This document shows positions 43,285 to 51,409 of a stretch of 64,000 bases of DNA, piece after piece. The stretch covers positions 1 through 64,000 of the forward strand of contig DAHUYP010000090.1 of NCBI GenBank assembly GCA_027315105.1, given 5' to 3'. Origin of the DNA: Gammaproteobacteria bacterium. GTDB lineage: Bacteria; Pseudomonadota; Gammaproteobacteria; Steroidobacterales; Steroidobacteraceae. The number at the start of each line of letters is the position of its first letter. The first letter of the stretch is position 1. A model generated the notes under the pieces. The model did no database searches. It was not told where the DNA came from and was given only the letters and a program-made list of their open reading frames with translations. The translations under genes and the position numbers were made by a program.

Positions 43285-44084
43285 AGTGGCGCCCGATCGC
43301 GGCCATCGTGCTGCGCCAGTTCTACCTGATGCGCAGCAGTCCGACCCGGGTGTTGCCGATGGTCGCCTGGGTCGCCGTGGACATCATTCTGTGGGGCTTC
43401 ATCTCGCGCTACCTCGACAGCGTCGCCTCCACGGGCGTCAACTTCATCTCGAGCCTGCTGGGCGCGGTCCTGTTCTGGGATTTCTTCACGCGCGTCATGC
43501 AGGGCGTCACCATGGCATTCTTCGAGGACGTCTGGTCGCGCAACTTCATCAATATGTTCGCCACCCCGCTGCTCATTTCCGAATACCTGACCGGACTGGT
43601 GCTGACTGCGATCATCACCAGCCTCGTCGGCCTGCTGGTCATGCTGGTGCTCGCCACCTGGCTGTTCGGACTGCCGTTCTTCTCCCTGGGATTGCTGCTG
43701 CTGCCGTTCCTGCTGGTGCTGTTCCTGTTCGGCATCGCGCTCGGGGTGCTGGCGAGCGCCATGGTGCTGCGGTTCGGTCCGGCCTCGGAGTGGCTGGTAT
43801 GGCCGATTCCGGCGCTGCTGTCGCCATTCGTGGGCGTCTTCTATCCGCTGTCGACATTGCCGGCCTGGATGCGCGCCGTCGGCCATCTGCTGCCGCCGTC
43901 CTATGTGTTCGAGAGCATGCGCGCGGTGCTCGGCGGCCATGGCTATTCGCCCGGCGGGCTGCTGACCGGCGTCGGCCTCGCGACGCTCGACATTCTGCTG
44001 GCCGCCTGGCTATTCACCTGCGTCTACCGCTACGTGGTGCGCAGCGGGCTGCTGGCGCGCTATAGCGCCGAGAGCGCCGGCTGA
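43281..44084 (+). CDS. ABC-2-type transporter permease
   Basis: 267 residues with six predicted membrane segments, for example VAWVAVDIILWGFIS, FISSLLGAVLFWDFFTRV, LVGLLVMLVLATWLFGL, LLLLPFLLVLFLFGIALG and ILLAAWLFTCVYRY. The ABC-2 core region WPIPALLSPFVGVFYPLSTLPAWMRAVGHLLPPSYVFE is typical of the family (the conserved segment just before the last helices). ATG overlaps the ATPase stop. With one ATPase and one permease, the exporter would be a dimer of each. Substrate unknown. Confidence 0.92.
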   Translation: MKWRPIAAIVLRQFYLMRSSPTRVLPMVAWVAVDIILWGFISRYLDSVASTGVNFISSLLGAVLFWDFFTRVMQGVTMAFFEDVWSRNFINMFATPLLISEYLTGLVLTAIITSLVGLLVMLVLATWLFGLPFFSLGLLLLPFLLVLFLFGIALGVLASAMVLRFGPASEWLVWPIPALLSPFVGVFYPLSTLPAWMRAVGHLLPPSYVFESMRAVLGGHGYSPGGLLTGVGLATLDILLAAWLFTCVYRYVVRSGLLARYSAESAG

Positions 44085-44097
44085 GTTCGCGCCGCCC

Positions 44098-44973
44098 ATG
44101 AGCAACCTGGGTCTGTACGGCGTCGCGGTGCTCATCTGGGGCTCGACCTGGCTGGTGATCAAGTTTCAGCTCGGCGTCGTGCCGCCGGCGATCTCGGTGC
44201 TCTGGCGCTTCGCACTCGCGGGCCTGCTGCTGCTCGGCTACTCGCTCTGGCAGCGCCGGTCGCTGGTGTTCAGCGCCCGCGACCATGGCTGGATCGCCCT
44301 GCAGGGGGTGCTGCTGTTCGGCGTCAATTACCTCGGCATCTACCTCTCCGAGCAATACCTGGCCTCGGGGCTGGTCGCGATCGTATTCTCGCTCGTGATC
44401 GTCATGAACACGCTCGGCATGCGACTGTTCTTCGCGGTGCCGATCCGCCCCGCGATACTGCTGGCGGCCACGGTCGGCATCGCGGGCGTGATCCTGGTCT
44501 TCCGGCCGCAGATGCTCGGCTTCTCGAATTCGCGCGACCAACTCATCGGACTCGCGTTCGCCCTGGGCTCCACCGTGGTGGCGTCGCTCGGCAACATGGT
44601 CGCCACGCACATCCATCGGCGCGCGCTGCCGGTCATGCAGGTCAACGCCTGGTCCATGCTCTACGGCGCGGCCTGCGTCGGCGTCGTTGCACTGGCGTCG
44701 GGGCAGCGATTCGCGTTCGATTTCTCCTGGCCCTACGTGGCCTCGCTCGTCTATCTGGCGCTGTTCGGCTCGGCACTGGCCTTCGGCGCCTATCTGACGC
44801 TAATGCGCCGAATCGGCGCCGATCGTGCGTCCTATACCGCCGTCGCCATCCCGATCGTGGCCCTGCTGCTGTCCACCGCGTTCGAGAACCTGCATTGGCA
44901 GCGCGAAACCACGCTCGGCATCGCACTGTGCGTGGCCGGCAATGCGCTGGCGCTGCGGCATCGCCGGGCCTAG
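44098..44973 (+). CDS. EamA/DMT-family transporter
   Basis: 291 residues with ten predicted membrane helices in two EamA repeats. The first begins YGVAVLIWGSTWLVIKFQLG and contains ISVLWRFALAGLLLL. The second contains LVYLALFGSALAFGAYLTLMRRIGADRASYTAVAIPIVALLLS, the typical end of the family. It exports small metabolites such as amino acids or purines; the substrate cannot be read. It lies 13 bases after the ABC permease and 12 bases before the rhomboid gene, so all four probably share a transcript. Confidence 0.9.
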   Translation: MSNLGLYGVAVLIWGSTWLVIKFQLGVVPPAISVLWRFALAGLLLLGYSLWQRRSLVFSARDHGWIALQGVLLFGVNYLGIYLSEQYLASGLVAIVFSLVIVMNTLGMRLFFAVPIRPAILLAATVGIAGVILVFRPQMLGFSNSRDQLIGLAFALGSTVVASLGNMVATHIHRRALPVMQVNAWSMLYGAACVGVVALASGQRFAFDFSWPYVASLVYLALFGSALAFGAYLTLMRRIGADRASYTAVAIPIVALLLSTAFENLHWQRETTLGIALCVAGNALALRHRRA

Positions 44974-44985
44974 GATCCGGACCCC

Positions 44986-45576
44986 ATGGGCGCCATCATC
45001 ATTCTCGCAGCCACGGTGGCGATCAGCCTGCTCGGGCTCTGGGCCTCGCCGGCGCTCATCGAGCGCAGCCTGTTTCGCCCGTACTGGTTCCTGCGGCGCC
45101 GCGAGTACTGGACCGCCCTGGCCAACGGCTTCGTCCACGCCGACCTGGGTCACCTGCTGTTCAACGCCCTCACCTACTGGTTCTTCGCTTTTGGTCTGCA
45201 GCGCGTGATCGGCACGCCGCGTTTCGTGGCGCTCTATCTGCTCGGACTCGTGGCCAGCAATACCGGCACCTATTTCAAGCACCGGCGCGATCCGGACTAC
45301 GCCTGCCTGGGCGCCTCGGGCGCCATCCTGGCGGTGCTGTTCGCCTCGATCGTCTATTTCCCCCGGCAGTCGATCATGATCATGCCGATCCCGCTGCCGA
45401 TTCCGGCGCCGCTGTTCGCGGTCGGCTACCTTTTCTACACGTTCTATGCGGCGCGCGCGCAGCGCGGACGGATCAATCATGACGCGCACCTGGACGGCGC
45501 GCTGGCGGGTCTGATCTTCGTTGCCGTCACCGACCCATCGGCCTGGGAGCGCGCCTGGCGAATGGTCGTGGGCTGA
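44986..45576 (+). CDS. rhomboid-family intramembrane serine protease
   Basis: 196 residues with about six membrane segments. Rhomboid hallmarks are present: the HxxxN motif in DLGHLLFNALTYWFF, the catalytic serine in CLGASGAILAVLF (GASGA, about residue 107) and the catalytic histidine in DAHLDGALAGLIF (about residue 168). It cleaves membrane proteins within the bilayer. The loop between the Ser and His helices is Ile/Pro-rich (MIMPIPLPIPAPLFAVG). The plus-strand block ends here, facing a minus-strand operon. Confidence 0.9.
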   Translation: MGAIIILAATVAISLLGLWASPALIERSLFRPYWFLRRREYWTALANGFVHADLGHLLFNALTYWFFAFGLQRVIGTPRFVALYLLGLVASNTGTYFKHRRDPDYACLGASGAILAVLFASIVYFPRQSIMIMPIPLPIPAPLFAVGYLFYTFYAARAQRGRINHDAHLDGALAGLIFVAVTDPSAWERAWRMVVG

Positions 45577-45903
45577 GGCGCATGCCGATGAGCGGCCCTG
45601 CCGGTCCGGCGCAAGACCGGGCGGCACCGTCGCCGAAGTGTTCCCTCGTCGACGATGCCGCGCCGCTTCCCCCCGCATTCCGCCATCGGCCAGCGCCCGT
45701 GGCGTCGGTCCGCTCACCGGGACCGGCGCATGACCGACCAGTCGAGTCCCGGCAACACTCCTGGCGCCTGTTTAGCCTGCACTTTATTCGTATGTGTTGT
45801 CAAATTGCCGCGCCCGGCGCCAGGCTGCGATCGCCAACGGCGGGCCGGGCGCCACGGTCGACGCTCGAGCACGAAAAGGAATACTTCATAACCAATCCGC
45901 GCC
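45577..45903. other. convergent spacer without a supported gene
   Basis: About 330 bases between the rhomboid stop and the hairpin after ridA. Several short open frames cross it but none has a ribosome site or recognisable sequence. A small A/T-richer patch near 45780-45810 is the only compositional change. Confidence 0.5.
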
Positions 45904-45930
45904 GCGCGCCGGCCCGCCGCCGCGGCGCGC
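45904..45930. terminator. hairpin one base after the ridA-like stop
   Basis: GCGCGCCG (45904-45911) pairs with CGGCGCGC (45923-45930) around an 11-base loop, immediately beyond the stop of the minus-strand RidA gene. There is no T-run, so it is an atypical or bidirectional terminator candidate for the convergent region. Confidence 0.4.
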
Positions 45931-45931
45931 A

Positions 45932-46447
45932 CTATTTCGCGGCGTTCTTCGGCCTCGCCAGAATCACCTCGACCTCGACCAGCATTCCGGGCGCCGCCAG
46001 GTTCGCCACCTGCACCGCCGAGCGCGCCGGCAGATTCGGTTGCGCCGGAGTGCCGAAGAACTGCGTATAGGCTTCCATGAAGCCCTGGAAATCCATGCGG
46101 CCGTCCTTGCTGGCCGGATCGGCGACCAGAAACACGGTCATCTTGACCACGTCGCCAAAGCCCAGGCCCATCTGGTCGAGTGACGCCTTGATGTTGTTGA
46201 AGGCGCTCAGCGCCTGCGTCTCGGTATCGCCCCAGTATTGCGCCGTGCCCTTCGGCGCACTCGGATCCTTCGGCGATGGCGTCATGCCGCTGTGGAATAT
46301 CAACTCCGTGCCCGCGGGCACCTCCACCGCGCGCGCGATCGGGAACTTGCTGCCACCGAGCAGCGGATAGCGCACCACATCGTCGGCGTACACCGACGCT
46401 GCCGGCAGCAGCGCCAGCAACAGAGCGGCCCGGACCAGTGTTTTCAT
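45932..46447 (-). CDS. exported RidA-family protein
   Basis: 171 residues. ATG 46447 has GGGGAG seven bases upstream. A signal peptide (LVRAALLLALLPAASVYA) is clear, which is unusual because most RidA proteins are cytosolic. The RidA/YjgF fold carries the key arginine in LPARSAVQVANLAAPGMLVEVEVILA, the position that binds the substrate carboxylate, and FHSGMT near the start. RidA hydrolyses reactive enamines/imines released from PLP or flavin enzymes. The two genes upstream encode a flavin amine oxidase and a cytochrome c, so it likely removes imine products in the periplasm. Confidence 0.9.
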   Translation of the reverse strand: MKTLVRAALLLALLPAASVYADDVVRYPLLGGSKFPIARAVEVPAGTELIFHSGMTPSPKDPSAPKGTAQYWGDTETQALSAFNNIKASLDQMGLGFGDVVKMTVFLVADPASKDGRMDFQGFMEAYTQFFGTPAQPNLPARSAVQVANLAAPGMLVEVEVILARPKNAAK

Positions 46448-46494
46448 CGACGTTCTCCCCAAGCAGTAGGTTGTGACTTCGGACTCGCGCCGCA

Positions 46495-47094
46495 TCAGCG
46501 CAGCGTATCGATAAAGGCTACGACGTCATTCACGGCCGCGTCATCGGGCAGCGCCGCCGCCACGGCGTGCATCTGCTGGCCGTTCGGGTCGTCCGCATGG
46601 GCGCCGCGCAGGCCGGCGCGATAGTCGCGCAGCTGGGTCGCCAGATACCAATCGGTGCGCATGGCCAGCGCCGGCGCATGCAGCGATTCATTGCCTTGAC
46701 CGGCGGCACCATGGCAGCTCGCACACGCGGCATAGAGCTGCTGGCCGCGCGCGACATCGCCTTTGACCGTGATCGGTGGCGGCTTGGGCGAGAAGCTGCC
46801 GACATAGGAGATCGCGCGATCGATCTGCGGCTCGCTCAACGCCACCGCGACCGGCCGCATCTCGTTGCCGGGCGCGTCGTCCGCGTGCGCACCGCGCCAA
46901 CCGGCCCTGAAGGCGGCAAACTGGCTCTTGAGGTACCAGGGCTCGAGGCCGGCGATCCGCGGTGCGCGGATGGCAAGATTGCCGTTGCCGTTGGCGCCGT
47001 GACAGACGGTGCAATACTCGAAGCTCGTCTCGGCGGCCAGCGCCGGCCGCGTGCTCAGGCTGATGAGTGCCAGCACACTCCATCGGATTGACAT
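46495..47094 (-). CDS. periplasmic diheme cytochrome c (c4-like)
   Basis: 199 residues from ATG 47094 (AGGAG eight bases upstream). ATG 47118 overlaps the previous stop and is a second choice. Signal peptide, then two cytochrome c domains. The heme motifs are CTVCH (28-32) and CASCH (124-128). Met ligand candidates are GNEMRP and GQQMHAV, each in the repeated GAHADD...M pattern typical of cytochrome c4/c5-type subunits. It probably accepts electrons from the flavin oxidase encoded upstream and passes them to a terminal oxidase. Confidence 0.92.
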   Translation of the reverse strand: MSIRWSVLALISLSTRPALAAETSFEYCTVCHGANGNGNLAIRAPRIAGLEPWYLKSQFAAFRAGWRGAHADDAPGNEMRPVAVALSEPQIDRAISYVGSFSPKPPPITVKGDVARGQQLYAACASCHGAAGQGNESLHAPALAMRTDWYLATQLRDYRAGLRGAHADDPNGQQMHAVAAALPDDAAVNDVVAFIDTLR

Positions 47095-47114
47095 GTTGAT
47101 TGCTCCTGCCGTGC

Positions 47115-48695
47115 TCATGCGGCCGCGGGCTGGGAATTCTGGCGTTCGCGCCGGTCGATGTCGGCCAGCGCGTGCCAGGCCGAATAGATGGCGCCCTCCT
47201 GCCAGCCGGGGAGGTAGCTCATCTGGTCTCCAATGTTGTAGTAATTGCCGACCGGCGAGCGCAGCAGGTCGAACCATTGCTGGCGCAGCTCATCGGTCCA
47301 TGCCGCCGCACATCCCAGCATGTTGTTCATGCGTACCCAGGGAATGCTGACGCCGTGCTCGACGTAGCCGCGATAGCCGGGATGCAGCTGCTCGCCTTGC
47401 CGGATCGCCAGCTCCAGGCGCTGCTCGTTGCTCAGGCGTGCGAACATCTCGCCCGTCCGCGGGCCGAAGGTATAGGCCCCGAGAATCACGCCCTTCTGCC
47501 GGTGGATGCCGTGCGCCGGATACCACAGCTGCTGGATGTCCTGCGAGGTCCAGGAAATGCCGCCGTAGATGTTCTCGCGCTCCCAGAACCGCTCCTTCAT
47601 CTGGAAGCCGATCTTGAACAACTTGCCGCGCGGGACCGCCGCCAGGCCGGCCGCGAAGTCGGCCGGAAAGTTGTTGTCGATGCCGCTCAGCAGATGAACC
47701 GGTATGCAGCTCAGGCAGTAGTCGGCGTCGATCACCGTGCGCACACCCTGGGCGTGGTAGACGATGCGCACGCCGCGCTCCTTGACCTGCACGGACTCCA
47801 CCATGGCATGCAGCCGCACATGCTGATCGACCTTGCGCAGAAATCCGGCGACCACCTGATCCATGCCGCCGATCGGCTCCATCATCATCGCCGCCTGATC
47901 GTCGCCCTCGCCGAAGGTCATGATGTTCATCATGAAGTTCGACTGCAGCAGCTCATGGATATCGAGCGGCTGCTTGAGCACGTCGGGCGCCGACGGGTCG
48001 TGCAAGGCCATGCCGGCGCGCAGCGAGCCCCGGTACTTGAAGCTCTGGTCCAGGTCGCCGAGGCTGCGCAGGTAGGCGAGCACGTGCTCGTAGTCGCCGC
48101 GCGTGAGCGGTGCCGCGAGATCCTCCGGCTTGATCGACTTCGCCGCCAGCTCGGCGATGAAGCCGCGCGTATCGGTGATGTATTCGCGATTCCGGATCCG
48201 GCGGCCGCCGAACATGGCTTCGTCCTGCACCCAGGCATTGCGGTTGTCGTTGATGAACGGCTCGAGCCCGACTCCGAGCTCGCGGCAATAGCCCAGCAAC
48301 GCGGTATGGTGCCCCGGGATTCGCGCTGGACCGGCATTCATGTAGAGGTCCGGGTCAGGGTCGAACTCACAGCGCCGCGGATTGCCGATCTCGTCGATCA
48401 GGTCGCCATGGCGCAGCGTCAGATTGCGGCCGCCGGCGCGGTGCGAGGCCTCGAGGACGATGACCTCATAGCCCTTTCGGCCCAGCTCATAGGCCGAGGT
48501 CAGGCCGGAAATGCCCGCGCCGAGAATGACCACCCTGCGCCGCCGCCTGGCCCCGAGCGGCGCCAGGTCGGGACGATCGGCCCGCGCCGCCGCGGGTATG
48601 AGCCCCAGACCGAGTGCCATCTGATAGATGGCCGCCGAGCCGCCCGCAGCGCCGGCGAGGTCGAGGAAGCGCCGCCGCGTGAATAGAGGAATCAT
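47115..48695 (-). CDS. Tat-exported flavin amine oxidase (FAD)
   Basis: 526 residues. ATG 48695, with AAAGGAG ten bases upstream. A twin-arginine signal (LFTRRRFLDLAG) shows export of the folded flavoprotein. The FAD-binding Rossmann motif is VVILGAGISGLTSAYELGRKGYEVIVLEA (about 55-83), followed by the amine-oxidase motif RAGGRNLTL. The C-terminal FAD end is LPGWQEGAIYSAWHAL. It would oxidise an amine or amino acid to an imine, with electrons going to the cytochrome c gene 20 bases downstream rather than only to oxygen. The exact substrate is not readable. Confidence 0.9.
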   Translation of the reverse strand: MIPLFTRRRFLDLAGAAGGSAAIYQMALGLGLIPAAARADRPDLAPLGARRRRRVVILGAGISGLTSAYELGRKGYEVIVLEASHRAGGRNLTLRHGDLIDEIGNPRRCEFDPDPDLYMNAGPARIPGHHTALLGYCRELGVGLEPFINDNRNAWVQDEAMFGGRRIRNREYITDTRGFIAELAAKSIKPEDLAAPLTRGDYEHVLAYLRSLGDLDQSFKYRGSLRAGMALHDPSAPDVLKQPLDIHELLQSNFMMNIMTFGEGDDQAAMMMEPIGGMDQVVAGFLRKVDQHVRLHAMVESVQVKERGVRIVYHAQGVRTVIDADYCLSCIPVHLLSGIDNNFPADFAAGLAAVPRGKLFKIGFQMKERFWERENIYGGISWTSQDIQQLWYPAHGIHRQKGVILGAYTFGPRTGEMFARLSNEQRLELAIRQGEQLHPGYRGYVEHGVSIPWVRMNNMLGCAAAWTDELRQQWFDLLRSPVGNYYNIGDQMSYLPGWQEGAIYSAWHALADIDRRERQNSQPAAA

Positions 48696-48830
48696 GGACA
48701 CGAAGCTCCTTTCCTTGAACGACGGCAATCCGCAGATCCGATCGGGTACCTTACCGTGGACCCCGGCACGAGCCGAATCCGCGGTTCATTCGAGGTGCGT
48801 GCCAGACCGCCATCATCGCTCACCCTGGTT

Positions 48831-48859
48831 TTCACGGGGAATTTCGAGCCTGCTATACT
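48831..48859 (+). promoter_or_regulatory. sigma-70 promoter of the GNAT gene
   Basis: TTCACG (48831-48836) and TATACT (48854-48859) are 17 bases apart, and TATACT is preceded by TGC. Transcription would start near 48866, about 42 bases before the ATG at 48908. This is one of the best promoter matches in the window. Confidence 0.6.
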
Positions 48860-48907
48860 GGCCCTGCCCTGCAATCGCACGCGCCCCTCAGTTCGCACAT
48901 CGGAATA

Positions 48908-49438
48908 ATGCAATACCGGCTTCGTCCGGCGACGCACGCCGACCGAGACACCCTCAAGCTTCTGATCGAGCGCTCTGCGCGCAAGCTCGGGGCCGGTGAC
49001 TATCGGCCGGAACAGATCGAGGGCGCATTGCAAGGCGCCTTTGGAGTCGACACGCAACTGATCGACGATGGCACCTACTTCGTGGTCGAAATCGCGGGCA
49101 AGATCGTCGGCTGCGGCGGCTGGAGTCGCCGGCGCACGCTGTTTGGCGGCGACCGGCATGCCGAACGCGACGCCGGGGAACTCGACCCGAGGACCGACGC
49201 CGCCAGGATCCGCGCCTTCTTCGTCGATCCCGACCACGCCCGCCGCGGCATCGGCAGGGCACTGCTCGAGCGCTGCGAGAGCGAAGCGCGTGCACGCGGC
49301 TTCACGCGCATGGAACTCATGGGTACGCTGTCGGGCGTCCGGCTCTATCAGGCGCTCGGCTATGCTCCCGGCGAGGCGGTGCATTATCCGGTGGCGCCTG
49401 GCGTGACGATCGAATTCGTACGCATGCGCAAAGCCTGA
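48908..49438 (+). CDS. GNAT-family N-acetyltransferase
   Basis: 176 residues. The acetyl-CoA pyrophosphate-binding loop is HARRGIGRALLERCESEARARGF (R/Q-x-x-G-x-G/A pattern), preceded by the beta-4 strand IRAFFVDPD and followed by MELMGTLSGVRLYQALGY. N-terminus YRLRPATHADRDTLKLLIERSARKL is typical. It acetylates an unknown amine. A monocistronic unit, with its own promoter upstream and a convergent dehydrogenase gene 37 bases downstream. Confidence 0.9.
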   Translation: MQYRLRPATHADRDTLKLLIERSARKLGAGDYRPEQIEGALQGAFGVDTQLIDDGTYFVVEIAGKIVGCGGWSRRRTLFGGDRHAERDAGELDPRTDAARIRAFFVDPDHARRGIGRALLERCESEARARGFTRMELMGTLSGVRLYQALGYAPGEAVHYPVAPGVTIEFVRMRKA

Positions 49439-49475
49439 CGCGGCTCATCGGCCGCATCGATGCCGGCACCGGTGG

Positions 49476-50369
49476 TCACTGTGACCCAGCGCGCCCCTGC
49501 CCGGCATCGCTGGCCGCCAGCCGCGCGATGGCGGACCAGTCGAGCGCCTCACCTCCCTGCGCCAGCAACGCCAGGAAGCGGTCGCGCAGCAGACTTGCCA
49601 GCGGCAGCGGCACGCGCAGCGCGTCCCCCGCGGCCAGTGCGAGTCGAATGTCCTTCAATCCCAGTGCGGCCGCAAAGCCGGCGGGCTCATACTGCTGCTC
49701 CACGATGAGCGCCCCATAATTCCTGTACACCGGCGCATTGAACAACGTCGAGGTCAGCAGTTCCAGATAGGCACGCTGATCGATGCCCGCCTTGCCGATC
49801 AGAGCCAGCGCCTCCGCCAGTGATTCGATCACCGAGGCGATCAGGAAATTGCCGCTGAGCTTCACGAGGTTGGCCGCCGCAGGCTCGGCGCCGAGATAGA
49901 ACGTCCTCTGCCCCAAGTTGCTGAATAGTGGCTCGCACCGGTCCACCGCTGCGCGCGTGCCTGCGGCGACGATGAACAGCTTGGCGGCGGCGGCCGCATC
50001 CGGCCGGCCGAACACCGGGGCCGCTACGAACTGCTGCTGCGCGGCCACGTGCGCCGCCGTCAGGCGAGCCGAAAGCTCGATGCTGATCGTGCTCATCGAT
50101 ACGTGCGTGCATTCCGGCCGGCAGTGCGCGATCAGGCCGCCGCCACCGAACGCGATGCCGCTCAGGGCGTCGTCGTTAGCCACCATCGTGATCACGACGT
50201 CGCCGCGGCAGGCCTCGGCGATGGTCGAGGCAACCTGGGCTCCCCGGGCCGACAGCGAAGCTGCCTTCCCGGGCGTACGGTTGTAGACGATGAGCTCATG
50301 CCCTGCTGCGAGCAGGTTGGCCGCCATGCCGGCGCCCATGCGGCCGAGCCCGATGAAACCCACTCTCAT
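49476..50369 (-). CDS. NAD(P)-dependent beta-hydroxyacid dehydrogenase (3-HIBADH family)
   Basis: 297 residues from ATG 50369, with GAGGAG eight bases upstream; a GTG at 50378 lies too close to that site. The N-terminal Rossmann domain has GFIGLGRMGAGMAANLLAAGHELIVYNRTP. The family serine loop is THVSMSTIS; the catalytic lysine is in NLVKLSGNFLIAS. Substrates for such enzymes include 3-hydroxyisobutyrate, tartronate semialdehyde, glyoxylate and succinic semialdehyde, and the choice is not visible. No operon partners are obvious; the next gene on the strand is 67 bases upstream. Confidence 0.9.
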   Translation of the reverse strand: MRVGFIGLGRMGAGMAANLLAAGHELIVYNRTPGKAASLSARGAQVASTIAEACRGDVVITMVANDDALSGIAFGGGGLIAHCRPECTHVSMSTISIELSARLTAAHVAAQQQFVAAPVFGRPDAAAAAKLFIVAAGTRAAVDRCEPLFSNLGQRTFYLGAEPAAANLVKLSGNFLIASVIESLAEALALIGKAGIDQRAYLELLTSTLFNAPVYRNYGALIVEQQYEPAGFAAALGLKDIRLALAAGDALRVPLPLASLLRDRFLALLAQGGEALDWSAIARLAASDAGQGRAGSQ

Positions 50370-50436
50370 GTTCGCCACTCCTCAATGCGATGCGCGCGTC
50401 GGCGCGTGTCGGCCCATGTCGATGGCGCCTGCGTGG

Positions 50437-50916
50437 TCAGCCCAATGCCGCCAGCACGTCGGCCTCGATCGAATCCGGCTTGTCCCTCGAACCGTAGCGT
50501 CGCAGCACCTGTCCCTGGCGGCTCACCAGAAACTTGGTGAAGTTCCATTTGATGCCCTCGCTGCCGAGGATGCCCGGTTGCTGCTGCTTGAGGTATCGAT
50601 AGAGTGGATGCGCGCCCGGTCCGTTGACTTCGATCTTCGCAAACATCGGAAACGTGACGTCGTACGTCAGGCTGCAGAATCGCTTGATCTGCGCCTCATC
50701 GCCCGGCTCCTGATGCCCGAACTGATCGCAGGGGAAGCCGAGCACCGAAAATCCGCGGCTATTGAACTTGCGATAGAGGGCTTCCAATCCCGCGTATTGC
50801 GCCGTGAAGCCGCACTTGCTGGCGACGTTGACGATCAGCAGCACCTGGCCGCGGTAAGCCGCGAGCGTTTGCTCCACGCCGTCGATGGTCCGGACGCCGC
50901 AGTCGAGAATGTCCAT
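50437..50916 (-). CDS. glutathione peroxidase (thiol type)
   Basis: 159 residues. The active-site motif reads NVASKCGFTAQYAGLEALYRKF, with cysteine rather than selenocysteine. The family core continues VLGFPCDQFGHQEPG and the catalytic Trp/Asn motif is KWNFTKFLVSRQG. It detoxifies peroxides using glutathione or thioredoxin (BtuE-like). ATG 50916 gives the natural N-terminus; the upstream extension is Arg-rich and has no support. Confidence 0.93.
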   Translation of the reverse strand: MDILDCGVRTIDGVEQTLAAYRGQVLLIVNVASKCGFTAQYAGLEALYRKFNSRGFSVLGFPCDQFGHQEPGDEAQIKRFCSLTYDVTFPMFAKIEVNGPGAHPLYRYLKQQQPGILGSEGIKWNFTKFLVSRQGQVLRRYGSRDKPDSIEADVLAALG

Positions 50917-51304
50917 GCCAGCCTCGCAGTATCGGTCCCGCGCCGCCCGCCGATCATAGGGCTCTGCAGCGCCGGCGCCAACGCGCCGCCGGCGCCTCCG
51001 GCCTCGCACGCCGGCGGCTGCCTGAATTCCGACTCACGGCCGCCAGATATGCCAGAATCCCGGCCGGCGCGCCGCGCTGCCAGGGATTGGGCTGCGCAGA
51101 CGGCTACGGATCGGATCGGAGCATCGGCGAGGATTCTGATTTCGTTCCCGCGCCTCACCTGGCGTACGGGATACCCGCGATTGTCGTTTGGTTACAGGCG
51201 CACACCGAATGCCTTCGTGGTTGCGTGCTCGAGCATCCGCCTCTGCGAACCCTGGCGCGGCATTGTCCGATGTCCGCGGGGGGCATCGCATAAAATGACC
51301 GTTT
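50917..51304. other. spacer between glutathione peroxidase and the BamA/TamA-like gene
   Basis: About 390 bases. A GC-rich part near 50940-51010 is followed by ordinary sequence. I see no gene with a ribosome site. A TAAAAT (51290-51295) that could be a -10 box lies just upstream of the 34-codon frame and the barrel gene, without a well-placed -35. Confidence 0.45.
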
Positions 51305-51409
51305 ATGCCCACGTTCGTTGAAATCGCACTGCTCGGCCTCGCGCTTGCCGCGGCACCCGGCAGCCCATTGCACCGCACGCCGGCCAATCGAGACGCGGTT
51401 CTCGGATGA
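51305..51409 (+). CDS. possible 34-residue leader peptide overlapping the barrel gene
   Basis: ATG at 51305, stop at 51407-51409, overlapping the start of the next gene by the ATGA arrangement used throughout this window. The peptide begins MPTFVEIALLGLALAAAPGS, which looks like a short hydrophobic leader. There is no homology that I recognise. It may be a coupled leader ORF, a mis-set start of the barrel gene in another frame, or chance. Confidence 0.35.
   Translation: MPTFVEIALLGLALAAAPGSPLHRTPANRDAVLG

Noticed and set aside
48695-48728. Upstream start of the flavin amine oxidase at 48728
   Set aside because: It would require TTG and puts 11 charged residues in front of a complete Tat signal; ATG 48695 has an AAAGGAG site.
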